From IMG/VR virus record IMGVR_UViG_3300025073_000050, positions 1 to 64,000 of that record: a DNA stretch of 64,000 nucleotides; one strand, written 5' to 3'. The translations under genes were made by a program, and so were the position numbers. A model generated the notes under the pieces. That model had not been told where the DNA came from, ran no database searches, and worked only from the letters and a program-made list of their open reading frames with translations. The stretch is from a virus. Shown here piece by piece: positions 47,701-54,540 of the stretch (position 1 is the stretch's first letter; each line of letters starts with the position of its first letter).

Positions 47701-49480
47701 ATGGATAAGTAATGTTATTCCCTTTTGGGAGAACCCTCAGAGACTATACGCTAAGCATTTAGAGATGAATGATGACATAGTCCAAACTGCATGTATAGAT
47801 AAAGATGCAGACCTAAACAGAAATGATTTAGGCGCTACTTAAACTAGTAGTTATGTAAGTAATAGATTGGAATTTGACCCCGTTAATAACATAGCGGCGC
47901 TAAATTAGAAATGATTTAGTGGAAAAGTTGACTATATCGGTGGAACTCCTAGCAATAGGACAATACCGAGGAAAGATTTTAAAGGTAAAACTTTAAAAAA
48001 TCCGTAGAGACTGTACGTCAACCTCCTTTGAACTTAAAGGAGATGATACAGGCCGAGCTGTTTGGTAACAAACAGAGTTCAACAGAAATGGTTGAACCCT
48101 TAACTATAAAAAGTTAAGAGTAACAAAACTGTACAAAACGCGAAATGATAAAGACTGGTTACATCGGAGATATTTGGAATTCACAACTGCGTATAACAAA
48201 GAAAGCAACATCCGGTACTGTGTATGCTTTGGCTGACCCTGAGTTCATGGGTGTAATATCCGTTAGGATCGATTAAAAATGAAAATGTTAATAGAGAATA
48301 TTGGAAAAATCATTTTCAGAAAATAGTCGCTTTTATCAGTAATGATAATTGCAAAACCAACTATATCGGTGAAACTCCTGAAAAGGACAATACCGAGGGA
48401 AGTCTTAGTGACCCCGTAGAGACTGCACGTTGGATTCCTATTAATAGGAATATGATACAGTCCAATCTGAATAGTAATATTCAGAGTTTACCAGAAATGA
48501 GTAAACCCCAACTAAATTAGTTGGAGTAATAAAAATGTTAGACCAAATGGATGCGCCAGATCAAGAGAACTTATGTCTTGGTTGGATATTCTATGAGTAA
48601 ACAAACTTGCTCATATAAAACCTAGCTATATCGGTGGAACTCCTGCGAAGCAGGACAATACCGAGGGAAGAGAGGATATGGACACAAATAGAAAAGCATT
48701 GGCTTATGTAATTGGTGTATATTTGGGTGATGGTTGGATAACTAAGCAAACTATTAATGGTAATGATTACTACACTTTTGGGGTGGCTTCAATAGACAAA
48801 GAGTTTATTGAAAGAGCAAAATCTCAAATGGAAGTGATATTATCTAGATGATCCATACCCGAAGTAAAACACTGGTTAAATAACATGTATGCTTTTCAAA
48901 TAAGTGGTTCACCCTTTTTTAAAGAATTAAAAGAAGAAACTTTTAATAAATTAGTAATTCCTAATTGGATCTGTGAATTAGATCCGTTTTCAGAGGAACT
49001 AACAGAATTCTTTAGAGGGGCTATTGATAGTGAAGGGTGTATTACACGAGGAAATTGTGCAATGGATTTTGGGTTTATAATGAATGTTAAAGGAGATTGG
49101 TTTTTACCATTTGTATCTCTTTTAAAAAACAGGTTCAAAACCCTACCATTAACAAAAAGAAAAGATGGTATTTGGAATATAGAAAAACCGCTTTATTCCT
49201 TTTTACAGGCGCATATACCATTGACTATTAATAGAAAAAGGGACCGAATAAAAGAGTATCTATATAAGGTAAGTCATAGACCTCTCCCCGTAGAGACTAT
49301 ACGCTGGGCATCTTTAGAATATGGTAAAGATGATGATATAGTCCGAGCTGCATAGTAATATGCAGAGGATATTAGAAATAGATATCCCCCTAGAAATAGG
49401 AGCAACAAACTGACGTAGGAATTGCCGTAATCATAGCCCAAGGCACAGCAAAAGCTACTATTACTGGTAGTATAGCATAG
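44767..49480 (+). CDS. Major capsid protein, seven exons split by six group I introns (286 aa)
   Basis: The ATG at 44767 follows AGGAGG. The exons are 44767-44939, 45524-45695, 46764-46994, 47870-47883, 48132-48273, 48538-48598 and 49413-49480; their sum is 861 nt with one open frame ending TAG. The joined protein has the order of a known tailed-phage capsid family: MERTEAQKEY, MLEPFKEGRDYVGMGRK, WYDKDPQFSAVV, ARAEMAEAEDTKI, FAEIEQHDAPVANIIMHP, EFDPVTKREMIKTG, DPEFMGVI and GWIFYEYVGIAVI. No single exon could make it. Each 5' site has a P1 pairing and each intron ends in G. Confidence 0.88.
44940..45523 (+). ncRNA. Group I intron 1 of the capsid gene (584 nt)
   Basis: P1: exon CGATTC pairs with intron GAGTCG (44947-44952) with T.G at the splice site. 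Core strands: P at 44981 (GGCTATATGCTGGAAAC), Q at 45066-45082, R at 45105-45117 (CAGAGACTACACG) and S at 45436-45449 (GATGATATAGTCCG). A 102-codon frame sits in the P8 loop between R and S. The exact cut could be one base later; the reading shown restores the frame as ATG. Confidence 0.85.
45132..45440 (+). CDS. Unknown intron-encoded protein (102 aa)
   Basis: It lies in the P8 loop of intron 1, and its stop is formed by the intron's S strand. It is a basic, Trp-rich helical protein (WDRLELNWIRNEITILSRLF, KKKWEKQFRHPWEKFLEKWR) without LAGLIDADG, GIY-YIG, HNH or PD-(D/E)XK motifs. There is no clear ribosome site. It may be a splicing cofactor (maturase-like), a worn nuclease remnant or non-coding filler. 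Confidence 0.4.
   Translation: MDEIKLKNTLQEYHLFKGVFDSLFKRLLANWDRLELNWIRNEITILSRLFAESKKCLEGIDIETTLEQKKLINLGTLKKKWEKQFRHPWEKFLEKWRPKLFR
45696..46763 (+). ncRNA. Group I intron 2 of the capsid gene (1068 nt)
   Basis: P1 is very clear: exon TTGACCGT pairs over 8 bp with GCGGTCAA (45717-45724), with T.G at the splice site. P is near 45734 (CATATGCTGGAAC) and Q at 45792-45810. Standard R and S strings are absent; the best P7 is CATTA (46565-46569, inside the nuclease gene) with TAGTG (46741-46745), a flipped base pair compared with the other introns. Confidence 0.8.
45811..46737 (+). CDS. LAGLIDADG homing endonuclease in intron 2 (308 aa)
   Basis: LAYVIGAYLGDGWL (near residue 19) and ELINGFMDAEGYIS (near 122) are the two LAGLIDADG helices with acidic active-site residues, so one chain forms the two-domain enzyme. 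The ATG directly follows the intron Q strand, whose GGAAAGG doubles as the ribosome site. The basic tail of about 100 residues after the nuclease core overlaps the presumed P7 strand, so it may add DNA- or RNA-binding. It should cut intronless capsid genes at the exon 2/3 joint. Confidence 0.88.
   Translation: MAKMAKRSFKFEAWTPELAYVIGAYLGDGWLDLNQRYGFGIGSIDKEFIEKVKSCLTTFIKGNLNEIKQSEWNKQQSFKNNTVWKLTFTCKDFVIWLKDSCSGKEHVPINFPKDNILITTELINGFMDAEGYISMNRNRYGKLRFQIGVCCCDSCIFGIIDLCSQLNLLPWKCYKHITKSGRVSNDFRFHVNQIAKSPINFSIERKQKRLVVLRKAIFLNDFTLSDKDLESLSMIKSGLIGDDKRRLEISRPLYAGQGYKFTSSTGKEAVKIQKEKGLLKSFNDFDRCNAAQRRMELGQIKKSKLLPS
46995..47869 (+). ncRNA. Group I intron 3 of the capsid gene (875 nt)
   Basis: P1: exon AAAGGAT pairs with GTCCTTT (47009-47015). 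Q is TTGCAGGGAAG near 47056, R is CTCAGAGACTATACG at 47737-47751 and S is GATGACATAGTCC at 47771-47783; R and S lie inside the 3' end of the nuclease gene. The intron ends GTAATAGATTG before the 14-nt exon 4. Confidence 0.85.
47078..47842 (+). CDS. PD-(D/E)XK-type homing endonuclease in intron 3 (254 aa)
   Basis: The C-terminal half has FRSTWEANVARLLNFL (helix with Glu), FWIYEPGRFSL, YKPDFFLPG and VYLEVTGRTFGNK, the fold of phage PD-(D/E)XK/EDxHD homing nucleases; the E-x-K position reads E-V-T, so activity is not certain. The N-terminal part is basic with a repeat-like KAKQSKAQKG region, probably DNA-binding. The ribosome site is the intron's Q strand. The reading frame runs through R and S of the intron. 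Confidence 0.75.
   Translation: MDKRIIANRKRIKKTYEELYGIERALQIKAKQSKAQKGVPDGPQSAETIRKKRLIMKKSAKRGSEHYRYNYHYTTDEKKQLSQRSTFGLLKYYSKNSGSRITGGHWSKDGRRVDLDNQYFRSTWEANVARLLNFLKVFWIYEPGRFSLYDENDDLICTYKPDFFLPGCKVYLEVTGRTFGNKLRKLDLFSKKYNLVVIDQGMYVYLKEWISNVIPFWENPQRLYAKHLEMNDDIVQTACIDKDADLNRNDLGAT
47884..48131 (+). ncRNA. Group I intron 4 of the capsid gene (248 nt, no ORF)
   Basis: P1: exon CCGTTA pairs with TAGCGG (47893-47898). P is at 47930-47949 (CTATATCGGTGGAACTCC), Q at 47958-47975, R at 48002-48017 (CCGTAGAGACTGTACG) and S at 48042-48054. It is compact and free of ORFs. The strands are nearly the same as in introns 5 and 6. Confidence 0.85.
48274..48537 (+). ncRNA. Group I intron 5 of the capsid gene (264 nt, no ORF)
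   Basis: P1: exon CGATTA pairs with TAGTCG near 48327. P is at 48359 (AACTATATCGGTGAAACTCC), Q at 48385-48402, R near 48415-48429 (CGTAGAGACTGCACG) and S at 48451-48463 (TATGATACAGTCC), giving a GACTG/CAGTC P7. It ends AATAAAAATG. Confidence 0.85.
48599..49412 (+). ncRNA. Group I intron 6 of the capsid gene (814 nt)
   Basis: P1 is perfect over 7 bp: exon TATGAGT with GCTCATA (48609-48615), T.G at the splice site. P begins near 48624, Q is at 48653-48670 (GGACAATACCGAGGGAAG), R near 49289-49303 and S at 49331-49344 (TGATGATATAGTCC). It carries a broken homing nuclease gene and ends ACAAACTG. Confidence 0.87.
48678..49355 (+). pseudogene. LAGLIDADG homing endonuclease broken by an in-frame TGA
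   Basis: Translation from ATG 48678 gives ALAYVIGVYLGDGWITKQ, the first LAGLIDADG helix, and stops at TGA 48849-48851 after 57 codons. The same frame continues with a second helix (LTEFFRGAIDSEGCITRG) to 49355, so one base change separates it from a full 225-residue enzyme closely like the one in intron 2. Other genes here use TGA as stop, so recoding is unlikely. The nuclease is probably inactive and the intron no longer mobile by itself. Confidence 0.8.
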
Positions 49481-49488
49481 CACTAAGT

Positions 49489-49520
49489 CTTAGGAGGGGT
49501 AGACAACTATCCCTCCTAGG
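49489..49520 (+). terminator. Hairpin after the capsid gene
   Basis: TAGGAGGG (49491-49498) pairs with CCCTCCTA (49511-49518), extended by wobble pairs on both sides, around an 8-nt loop. There is no T run, so it may act as mRNA stabiliser or weak terminator. It is placed 9 nt after the capsid stop. Confidence 0.55.
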
Positions 49521-49552
49521 ATTACTTATCTACCAAGAGTAGAAAAAGGAAC

Positions 49553-49572
49553 GGGGGCACGAAAATGCCCCC
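49553..49572 (+). terminator. Second hairpin after the capsid gene
   Basis: GGGGGCA (49553-49559) pairs with TGCCCCC (49566-49572) around loop CGAAAA. It is very stable for such an AT-rich genome. No T tract follows. The rest of the 49573-49724 gap holds no gene that I can support. Confidence 0.55.
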
Positions 49573-49724
49573 TGAAGTTTAAAGGTAATGGTGATTGAGA
49601 CAGTCGTAAGTGTGCGATTGGTAGAGCAACCGCTCTCTCGGCCATTTAATTAAATAAGGTTTTAAACATCGTTAAAAAGGTATCTCCAATACCAAAAATA
49701 AGGAAAACCGATAGGAGGAATAAA

Positions 49725-50270
49725 ATGGACAAAATAGTAAGAGACGGCTTTGATTCAGCCGAAAAAGAATTAAAGGAAAAACAGATCGCAGAAGTCAAGA
49801 AAATAGTCTTAAAGACACTAGAAAAAATAGAAGGAAAAACTAAAGAACGCGATAAGCTAAGTGAAGAGATAAGACTATTAAAAATGGACATAGACGATTT
49901 AAAAGAAGGAAAAATAGAAAGAATTGTTGAGAGACAGGAGAAGGATCCAAAGGCAAAAGAAGTAGCAGTAGTAATAATTATCAAGGAAAAAGAGGTAAGA
50001 GAGCTAAGTCCTTGGTATTGGCCATATCAGATTATATGGCAATATCCGGTATATTCTACTCCAGGATTAACGTTTACAGGTGGAACATTTGGAAGTTATG
50101 CAACCAGTAATGCAACAATTGGATTGGCAGAAGGGGCTACAATAACAGGTACTTCAGGCGGTGGCTCTATAACTTTAACATCCGACAATTGTTGTATAAC
50201 CAATTCAACGGCAAAAGATGGGGTAGTAGGAAGTTACACAATAGAAAATAAGGTAATACACTTAAGGTAA
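49725..50270 (+). CDS. Coiled-coil plus beta-rich structural protein (181 aa)
   Basis: AGGAGGAATAAA precedes the ATG. Residues 1-90 are a charged coiled coil (ERDKLSEEIRLLKMDIDDLK). The rest is Gly/Thr/Ser-rich and beta-like (LTFTGGTFGSYATSNATIG), like a fibre or spike segment. Its last 27 codons lie in the 161-bp repeat copied at 50820. It may be a head fibre or capsid accessory. Confidence 0.55.
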   Translation: MDKIVRDGFDSAEKELKEKQIAEVKKIVLKTLEKIEGKTKERDKLSEEIRLLKMDIDDLKEGKIERIVERQEKDPKAKEVAVVIIIKEKEVRELSPWYWPYQIIWQYPVYSTPGLTFTGGTFGSYATSNATIGLAEGATITGTSGGGSITLTSDNCCITNSTAKDGVVGSYTIENKVIHLR

Positions 50271-50350
50271 GTAGAGTATTGGAGATATCCTTTTATGGGT
50301 GAATTAATAAACTTATTTTGGAAGAAAGAAGCACAATTAGGGAAGGTTAT
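50190..50350 (+). repeat. 161-bp direct repeat, copy 1
   Basis: It is identical to 50820-50980. It covers the last 27 codons of one gene, the intergenic ribosome site, and the first 18 codons of the next, including the complete tag MGELINLFWKKEAQLGKV. Perfect identity implies a recent duplication. Confidence 0.95.
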
Positions 50351-50810
50351 TAATCCTAAAGACTTCCAGTCTGGGAATGAAGAAGCAGATAAGCATAATT
50401 TATTGTTTCATTTATCAGTGTTAGATAGCATACTATTAGAGTATGATCCTGAAGATCCTCCAATCAACTCAAAAGAAGAGATAGTTACAGAAATAGTTGA
50501 AGCAATGCAGTACTATAAAGAACGCTTTAACGAAGTTCCAGAATATGAGGGATTTACAACATCGATTACTGTTAAAACAAAAGAAGATATGGAAAAAGTA
50601 TTTCCTAAAATAGAAGAATCTTTTTTAGATATAGTAGAAGAAGGAAATACTGCTCAAGTATCCTTAAGTGCTATAACTACATATCTTGGTGGTAGAATAC
50701 AAGAAGGAAAGACTTTTACTAATTCTAAAGGAAAAGTCTTTAAAGTGCTTAAGGTAGATTCTAAAATTCAAAAAGCAACAGTAAAAAGAATAGCCCAACG
50801 GAGTCAATAA
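50295..50810 (+). CDS. Tagged small virion-type protein (171 aa)
   Basis: The N-terminus MGELINLFWKKEAQ is the clearest example of the tag shared by several proteins: a short amphipathic segment, two Lys and a terminal Ala-Gln. The body is an acidic alpha/beta protein; near the C-terminus VKRIAQRSQ repeats the motif. If the tag is removed, the mature protein starts at Leu15. The body family is unknown. Confidence 0.6.
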   Translation: MGELINLFWKKEAQLGKVINPKDFQSGNEEADKHNLLFHLSVLDSILLEYDPEDPPINSKEEIVTEIVEAMQYYKERFNEVPEYEGFTTSITVKTKEDMEKVFPKIEESFLDIVEEGNTAQVSLSAITTYLGGRIQEGKTFTNSKGKVFKVLKVDSKIQKATVKRIAQRSQ

Positions 50811-50813
50811 ACA

Positions 50814-50900
50814 ATGGCATGTTGTATAACCAATTCAACGGCAAAAGATGGGGTAGTAGGAAGTTACACAATAGAAAATAAGGTAATACACTTAAGGTAA
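50814..50900 (+). pseudogene. 28-codon fragment made by the repeat
   Basis: ATG GCA followed by the duplicated last 27 codons of the gene ending at 50270. It is a by-product of the 161-bp duplication; it may still be translated but is too short to fold. Confidence 0.6.
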
Positions 50901-50980
50901 GTAGAGTATTGGAGATATCCTTTTATGGGTGAATTAATAAACTTATTTTGGAAGAAAGAAGCACAATTAGGGAAGGTTAT
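50820..50980 (+). repeat. 161-bp direct repeat, copy 2
   Basis: It is identical to 50190-50350 at a distance of 630 bp. It supplies ribosome site, start codon and tag to a new gene body beginning at 50981. Confidence 0.95.
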
Positions 50981-51284
50981 AGATTTTGTTGGCCCGGCAC
51001 AAGATGTACCTAAAATTCTGTTAGACTACGATGTTGTAAGCGTTAAGGGTTTCCCTGCTAGCGGAACATTTAAAGCTGTAGAACAAGCAGAAAACTGGTT
51101 AGTGGAGAATGGTTATGGCCTTGGACCTATGCAGAGGGATGCCCCTAGGGGTATTGCCAAAGACGTTGATTATATTGCTAAATGGAGAAATATCTCTCCA
51201 GACGAGTATTCTAGATTAGACGGCGTTATGTTACCAGCACCTGAATTTCGAGAGGGCGGGGCTACAATACTATTTTTTAGGTAA
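50925..51284 (+). CDS. Tagged protein with a different body (119 aa)
   Basis: It has the same 18-residue start as the gene at 50295 because of the direct repeat, but the rest is unrelated: a small alpha/beta domain (DVVSVKGFPASGTFKAVEQA, ENWLVENGYGLGPMQ). This is direct evidence that the tag can be moved onto new proteins. Body function unknown. Confidence 0.6.
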   Translation: MGELINLFWKKEAQLGKVIDFVGPAQDVPKILLDYDVVSVKGFPASGTFKAVEQAENWLVENGYGLGPMQRDAPRGIAKDVDYIAKWRNISPDEYSRLDGVMLPAPEFREGGATILFFR

Positions 51285-51301
51285 GAGAAGAGGAATACTA
51301 A

Positions 51302-52261
51302 ATGCCATTAAGTAACTATTTACGAATACGAGAAGATTACATATACAATGGATCAAAAGCAAACTTTGACTTGTATGGAACCGCAAGTACCGGACATACA
51401 ATAACAGTAACAAACCCGTCTGGAACAACTGTAGATACATTTACTATGACTACGGATAACAATGGAATAGCAACCACTGAACGGTCAGTAGGTGCATCAA
51501 CTTGGGGAACAGCAATAGGGACCTATACCGGAAAAGTAACTATAGGGGCGACTGAATATTCTGATAATGCTACATATTCATATAAGGAAGTACTTATAAA
51601 CCACGGACTAAATACTTTATTTGATTTATTCCAGAATTTAGAGGTAAGGGATGAGGTAGGCGTATTAAACAGTGATAGAAGTCAAGCAAGGTTTACTTAT
51701 GATAACTGGCAACGAAAATACGTTCCTCAGTTCTTTAAAAATGATACTACATTTTTAACTTTATGGACAGACATAGACATAGATCATGAAACTGGAATAG
51801 CTTACCCTGGAACTACCGCACAAGGAGATGAAATAAGCTCTCAGTATAGATTTAAATATTTTACTGATGGGTACTGGGGCGATATTTTAGACCTTGCAAT
51901 AACGATGGGTAATGCGTTAAAACCCCACACAAGTTACAGTATCAATGATGCGCCCGCAGAGTGGGATGATTTACTCGTAATGTATTCATACATAAAATCT
52001 TTAGAGAAATTATTACTTGATTTAAACTTGTGGCGGACACGGTTGATATTTCCAGACCCAACAGCCATGTACAATACGTTAACAAGTTTATTGGCTGCTG
52101 CAAGAGCGGAGATGATAGAAATAAAAAAGCAAACAAAGAGACGTGGGGATACAAGTCCAAAAGTGGTAACCAGTTTTAAACAAAGTGTTCCTCGGAGTGT
52201 TAATGGTGTTAACTGGCGGTCCTACAGCATACTTGGTACGTTTGATGCTAATGGCAGTTAA
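51302..52261 (+). CDS. Ig-like head-tail or neck protein (319 aa)
   Basis: The N-terminal 95 residues form an Ig-like beta domain (DLYGTASTGHTITVTNPSGT, GTYTGKVTIGATEYSDNAT). The rest is helical with FDLFQNLEVRDEVG and LLVMYSYIKSLEKLLLDLNL. It lies just before head-tail joining genes, so a neck or whisker role is likely. A free-standing homing nuclease follows 9 nt later. Confidence 0.5.
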   Translation: MPLSNYLRIREDYIYNGSKANFDLYGTASTGHTITVTNPSGTTVDTFTMTTDNNGIATTERSVGASTWGTAIGTYTGKVTIGATEYSDNATYSYKEVLINHGLNTLFDLFQNLEVRDEVGVLNSDRSQARFTYDNWQRKYVPQFFKNDTTFLTLWTDIDIDHETGIAYPGTTAQGDEISSQYRFKYFTDGYWGDILDLAITMGNALKPHTSYSINDAPAEWDDLLVMYSYIKSLEKLLLDLNLWRTRLIFPDPTAMYNTLTSLLAAARAEMIEIKKQTKRRGDTSPKVVTSFKQSVPRSVNGVNWRSYSILGTFDANGS

Positions 52262-52270
52262 GGAGTAGAA

Positions 52271-53038
52271 ATGACAAAAGAGCACAGAGATAAAATATCA
52301 TTGGCTAATAAACTTTCTTGGATAAATAAACCAGAAAAAGAGAAAATGGAAAGAATCCAAAAGTTAAGCAGAATTACTAAACAATTATGGCAAGATCCGG
52401 AATATATTGAAAAAATGAAGTTACGATATCGCGGAACAGGCATGACTGGTAAAAGACATTCTGAAGAAACGAAAAGGCAAATTTCGGAAAGGAAGAAAGG
52501 TAATGTTCATTTAAGTACAGAATCACGTAGAAAAGTATCTGAATCATTAAAGAAAGCGTATACTTCTGGGAAAAGAACTTTAGGAATGAAAGGAAGAAAA
52601 CACTCTTTAGAGATCCGAAAGAAAATGTCAGAATCTCAACTACGGGTTAGACAGTATCCAGAAGTAGTATTAAGGATAATAAAGGGGCAACATAGAAAAC
52701 CAAATAAACCTGAACTAGCATTACAGAACCTACTAAACAACCTTTTACCAGGAGAATATCATTATACAGGAGACGGAAAAATAATCATAGATGGCAAATG
52801 TCCCGATTTTCTAAATATGAATGGACAAAAGAAACTAATAGAGTTATATGGAACATATTGGCACAAAGGCCAAGATCCACAAGACAGGATAGCCTTATTT
52901 AAGAAGTTTAGTTTTGATACTTTAGTTGTTTGGGAAAATGAATTAAAAGATACAGAAACACTGAAAATCAAAATTTTAGAATTTCATAATAAACCTCACG
53001 AAGAACCAGACAAAGTTTTACAGGAGATCTTAGTTTAG
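52271..53038 (+). CDS. Free-standing Vsr-like (EDxHD) homing endonuclease (255 aa)
   Basis: The N-terminal 130 residues contain NUMOD3-type DNA-binding repeats (GKRHSEETKRQISERKKG, GRKHSLEIRKKMSESQ). The C-terminal nuclease has KPNKPELALQNLLNNLLPG, DGKCPDFLN, KLIELYGTYWHKGQ and DTLVVWENEL, the EDxHD residues of Vsr-like homing enzymes. AAGGAG precedes the ATG. No intron signals surround it, so it is inserted between genes and probably spreads by cutting related phages. Confidence 0.85.
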   Translation: MTKEHRDKISLANKLSWINKPEKEKMERIQKLSRITKQLWQDPEYIEKMKLRYRGTGMTGKRHSEETKRQISERKKGNVHLSTESRRKVSESLKKAYTSGKRTLGMKGRKHSLEIRKKMSESQLRVRQYPEVVLRIIKGQHRKPNKPELALQNLLNNLLPGEYHYTGDGKIIIDGKCPDFLNMNGQKKLIELYGTYWHKGQDPQDRIALFKKFSFDTLVVWENELKDTETLKIKILEFHNKPHEEPDKVLQEILV

Positions 53039-53066
53039 TGTCTAACGGCATAGATAAGGAGTAGCA

Positions 53067-53327
53067 ATGTCTTTAATAAATTTATTTTGGAAGAAAGAAG
53101 GTCAATTAGAAGAATTTAAAGTAGGGAGCAAAATAGTAGTAATAGAAGATAACGAATTTGATCCAAATTCTCCTAGTTCTGGAGATACTGGAAATGTGGT
53201 AGAGATAGATCCTATGGATGTGTTGATTAAAGTAAAATTTGATAGCTGGAAAAGTAAGAGCGGAAGTCCTTTTTGGCACATTAGTCCAAGTAGAATAAGA
53301 AAAATTTATACTAATGGAAGACATTAA
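53067..53327 (+). CDS. Tagged SH3-like small protein (86 aa)
   Basis: The tag MSLINLFWKKEGQ is followed by a barrel-like domain (FKVGSKIVVIEDNEFDPN, GDTGNVVEIDPMDVLIKVKF) with KOW/SH3 character similar to parts of the protein at 22753. AAGGAG precedes the ATG. The Gly-Gln variant of the cut site is used. It is probably packaged in the head. Confidence 0.6.
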   Translation: MSLINLFWKKEGQLEEFKVGSKIVVIEDNEFDPNSPSSGDTGNVVEIDPMDVLIKVKFDSWKSKSGSPFWHISPSRIRKIYTNGRH

Positions 53328-53795
53328 ATGAGTTACGCAAATAGTGTTTCAGAAGTATTAAGGTGGGCAAGACAGCTCGTTGTCGGAACAGGAAAAGCAG
53401 ACACTATGCAAAATCCAGATGCTCTTTTGTACATGTCCGATGCAGACGAAATAATAAATTCAATGTTAAGTCCAATATATGCAGTACCGTTAAACACAAT
53501 TACAAGGGCGAGTAGACCCGATATTTATCCTGACCCAATACCATTAATAGCCAAACGTTTATCAGCAGGGTTGATGATAAAAAATGTGTATACAGAAATA
53601 GAACCAAACGCTAGTGCAAGAGGAGAAGAAGAAAGAGCGCAAGCAATGGATATGCTTAGTGATTTTATAAGTGGGTTAGTAGGTGGAACCGCAAGATTAG
53701 CAGGGCAACGTTTAAAAAGCCGGAATCGATTTTTACCACCCGGAGTTTATCCAAATGAGTTGCCAGCTAAACCCGCAACGGTATTAGGAGTATAA
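53328..53795 (+). CDS. Head-tail connector-type protein (155 aa)
   Basis: It is mostly helical in the first 100 residues (YMSDADEIINSMLSPIYAVP, LIAKRLSAGLMIKNVYTEIE), like small adaptor proteins of the DUF1320/gp6 group that sit below the portal. Position after capsid and before tail genes fits. The C-terminus is Pro-rich. Confidence 0.5.
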   Translation: MSYANSVSEVLRWARQLVVGTGKADTMQNPDALLYMSDADEIINSMLSPIYAVPLNTITRASRPDIYPDPIPLIAKRLSAGLMIKNVYTEIEPNASARGEEERAQAMDMLSDFISGLVGGTARLAGQRLKSRNRFLPPGVYPNELPAKPATVLGV

Positions 53796-54275
53796 ATGGT
53801 ATCATTACAAAACGAAATTCTGAATAGTTTATGGAAATTATTAGATAACAACTTACAATATTTGACAAACAAGTTAACCGAATTTACAAGTTCACAGCCG
53901 ATAACAAGGGTATGGAAAGGTGCAGCAGCGGTAATAGACAAATACCCAGCAATAAGGATAGTCCCTCAAGGACGAGATAGCGAATGGGGCGCAACAAGAA
54001 GCCAGGATGACACGTACCGTTTTTCCGTAGAATGTTTCATACGTACTACCGCACAACCGGAAATAGCACAGGAATGGATAGGCGCATTTGAAGCAGTAGT
54101 AATGAACTTATTATTGGAACCTGTAAACCTAACCTTAGATATAGGAAGTGGATTAAAAACTTATGATGGTTATGCCACAAGCGGAACAGCGCCAGAACGA
54201 ACCGGAGAAGGAATTTATCAAGCGAATATTGATGTATGGTACAAAACGTGGCAAAGTCCAATAGCGGTTGCTTAA
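53796..54275 (+). CDS. Tail completion or minor tail protein (159 aa)
   Basis: It begins right after the connector stop. The alpha/beta pattern with YPAIRIVPQGRDSEWG and a C-terminal GEGIYQANIDVWYKTW resembles tail-terminator proteins that cap the tail tube. The family call is from order and fold pattern only. Confidence 0.5.
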   Translation: MVSLQNEILNSLWKLLDNNLQYLTNKLTEFTSSQPITRVWKGAAAVIDKYPAIRIVPQGRDSEWGATRSQDDTYRFSVECFIRTTAQPEIAQEWIGAFEAVVMNLLLEPVNLTLDIGSGLKTYDGYATSGTAPERTGEGIYQANIDVWYKTWQSPIAVA

Positions 54276-54287
54276 AGGAGAAAAGTG

Positions 54288-54539
54288 ATGTCTAACATAG
54301 TAGATTTATTTTGGAAAAAGAAGGCGCAAGAAGACTTTGAAGAAATAGAAGGCCCAAAACGAGAACGAAGGTTTCGAGCTTCAATTTACGTAGACGTATG
54401 GGTAATTGAAACAGACAATATAGAAAATGATAGAGAAGTAGCAAGAAAGGAAGTAGAAGAATACCAAAAAGGGATACCTAATTCGTATATTGGAGATATA
54501 GGCTGGTTCAAAGGAATGACGTTAGATAGAGAAATATGA
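54288..54539 (+). CDS. Tagged small protein (83 aa)
   Basis: ATG 54288 is chosen over GTG 54285 because AAAGGAG is then 7 nt away. It starts MSNIVDLFWKKKAQ and continues with a small alpha/beta domain (FRASIYVDVWVIETDN). It is one of the five closest tag examples. Function of the body unknown. Confidence 0.6.
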   Translation: MSNIVDLFWKKKAQEDFEEIEGPKRERRFRASIYVDVWVIETDNIENDREVARKEVEEYQKGIPNSYIGDIGWFKGMTLDREI

Positions 54540-54540
54540 A

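Noticed and set aside
49590-49650. tRNA-like stretch (GATTGGTAGAGC then CGCTCTCTCGG) after the capsid gene
   Set aside because: Only a D-arm-like and a weak anticodon-like piece; no T arm or acceptor pairing was found.
52271-53038. Possible intron around the Vsr-like homing nuclease
   Set aside because: No P1 pairing or P/Q/R/S strings near it, and the flanking genes are complete, so it is free-standing.
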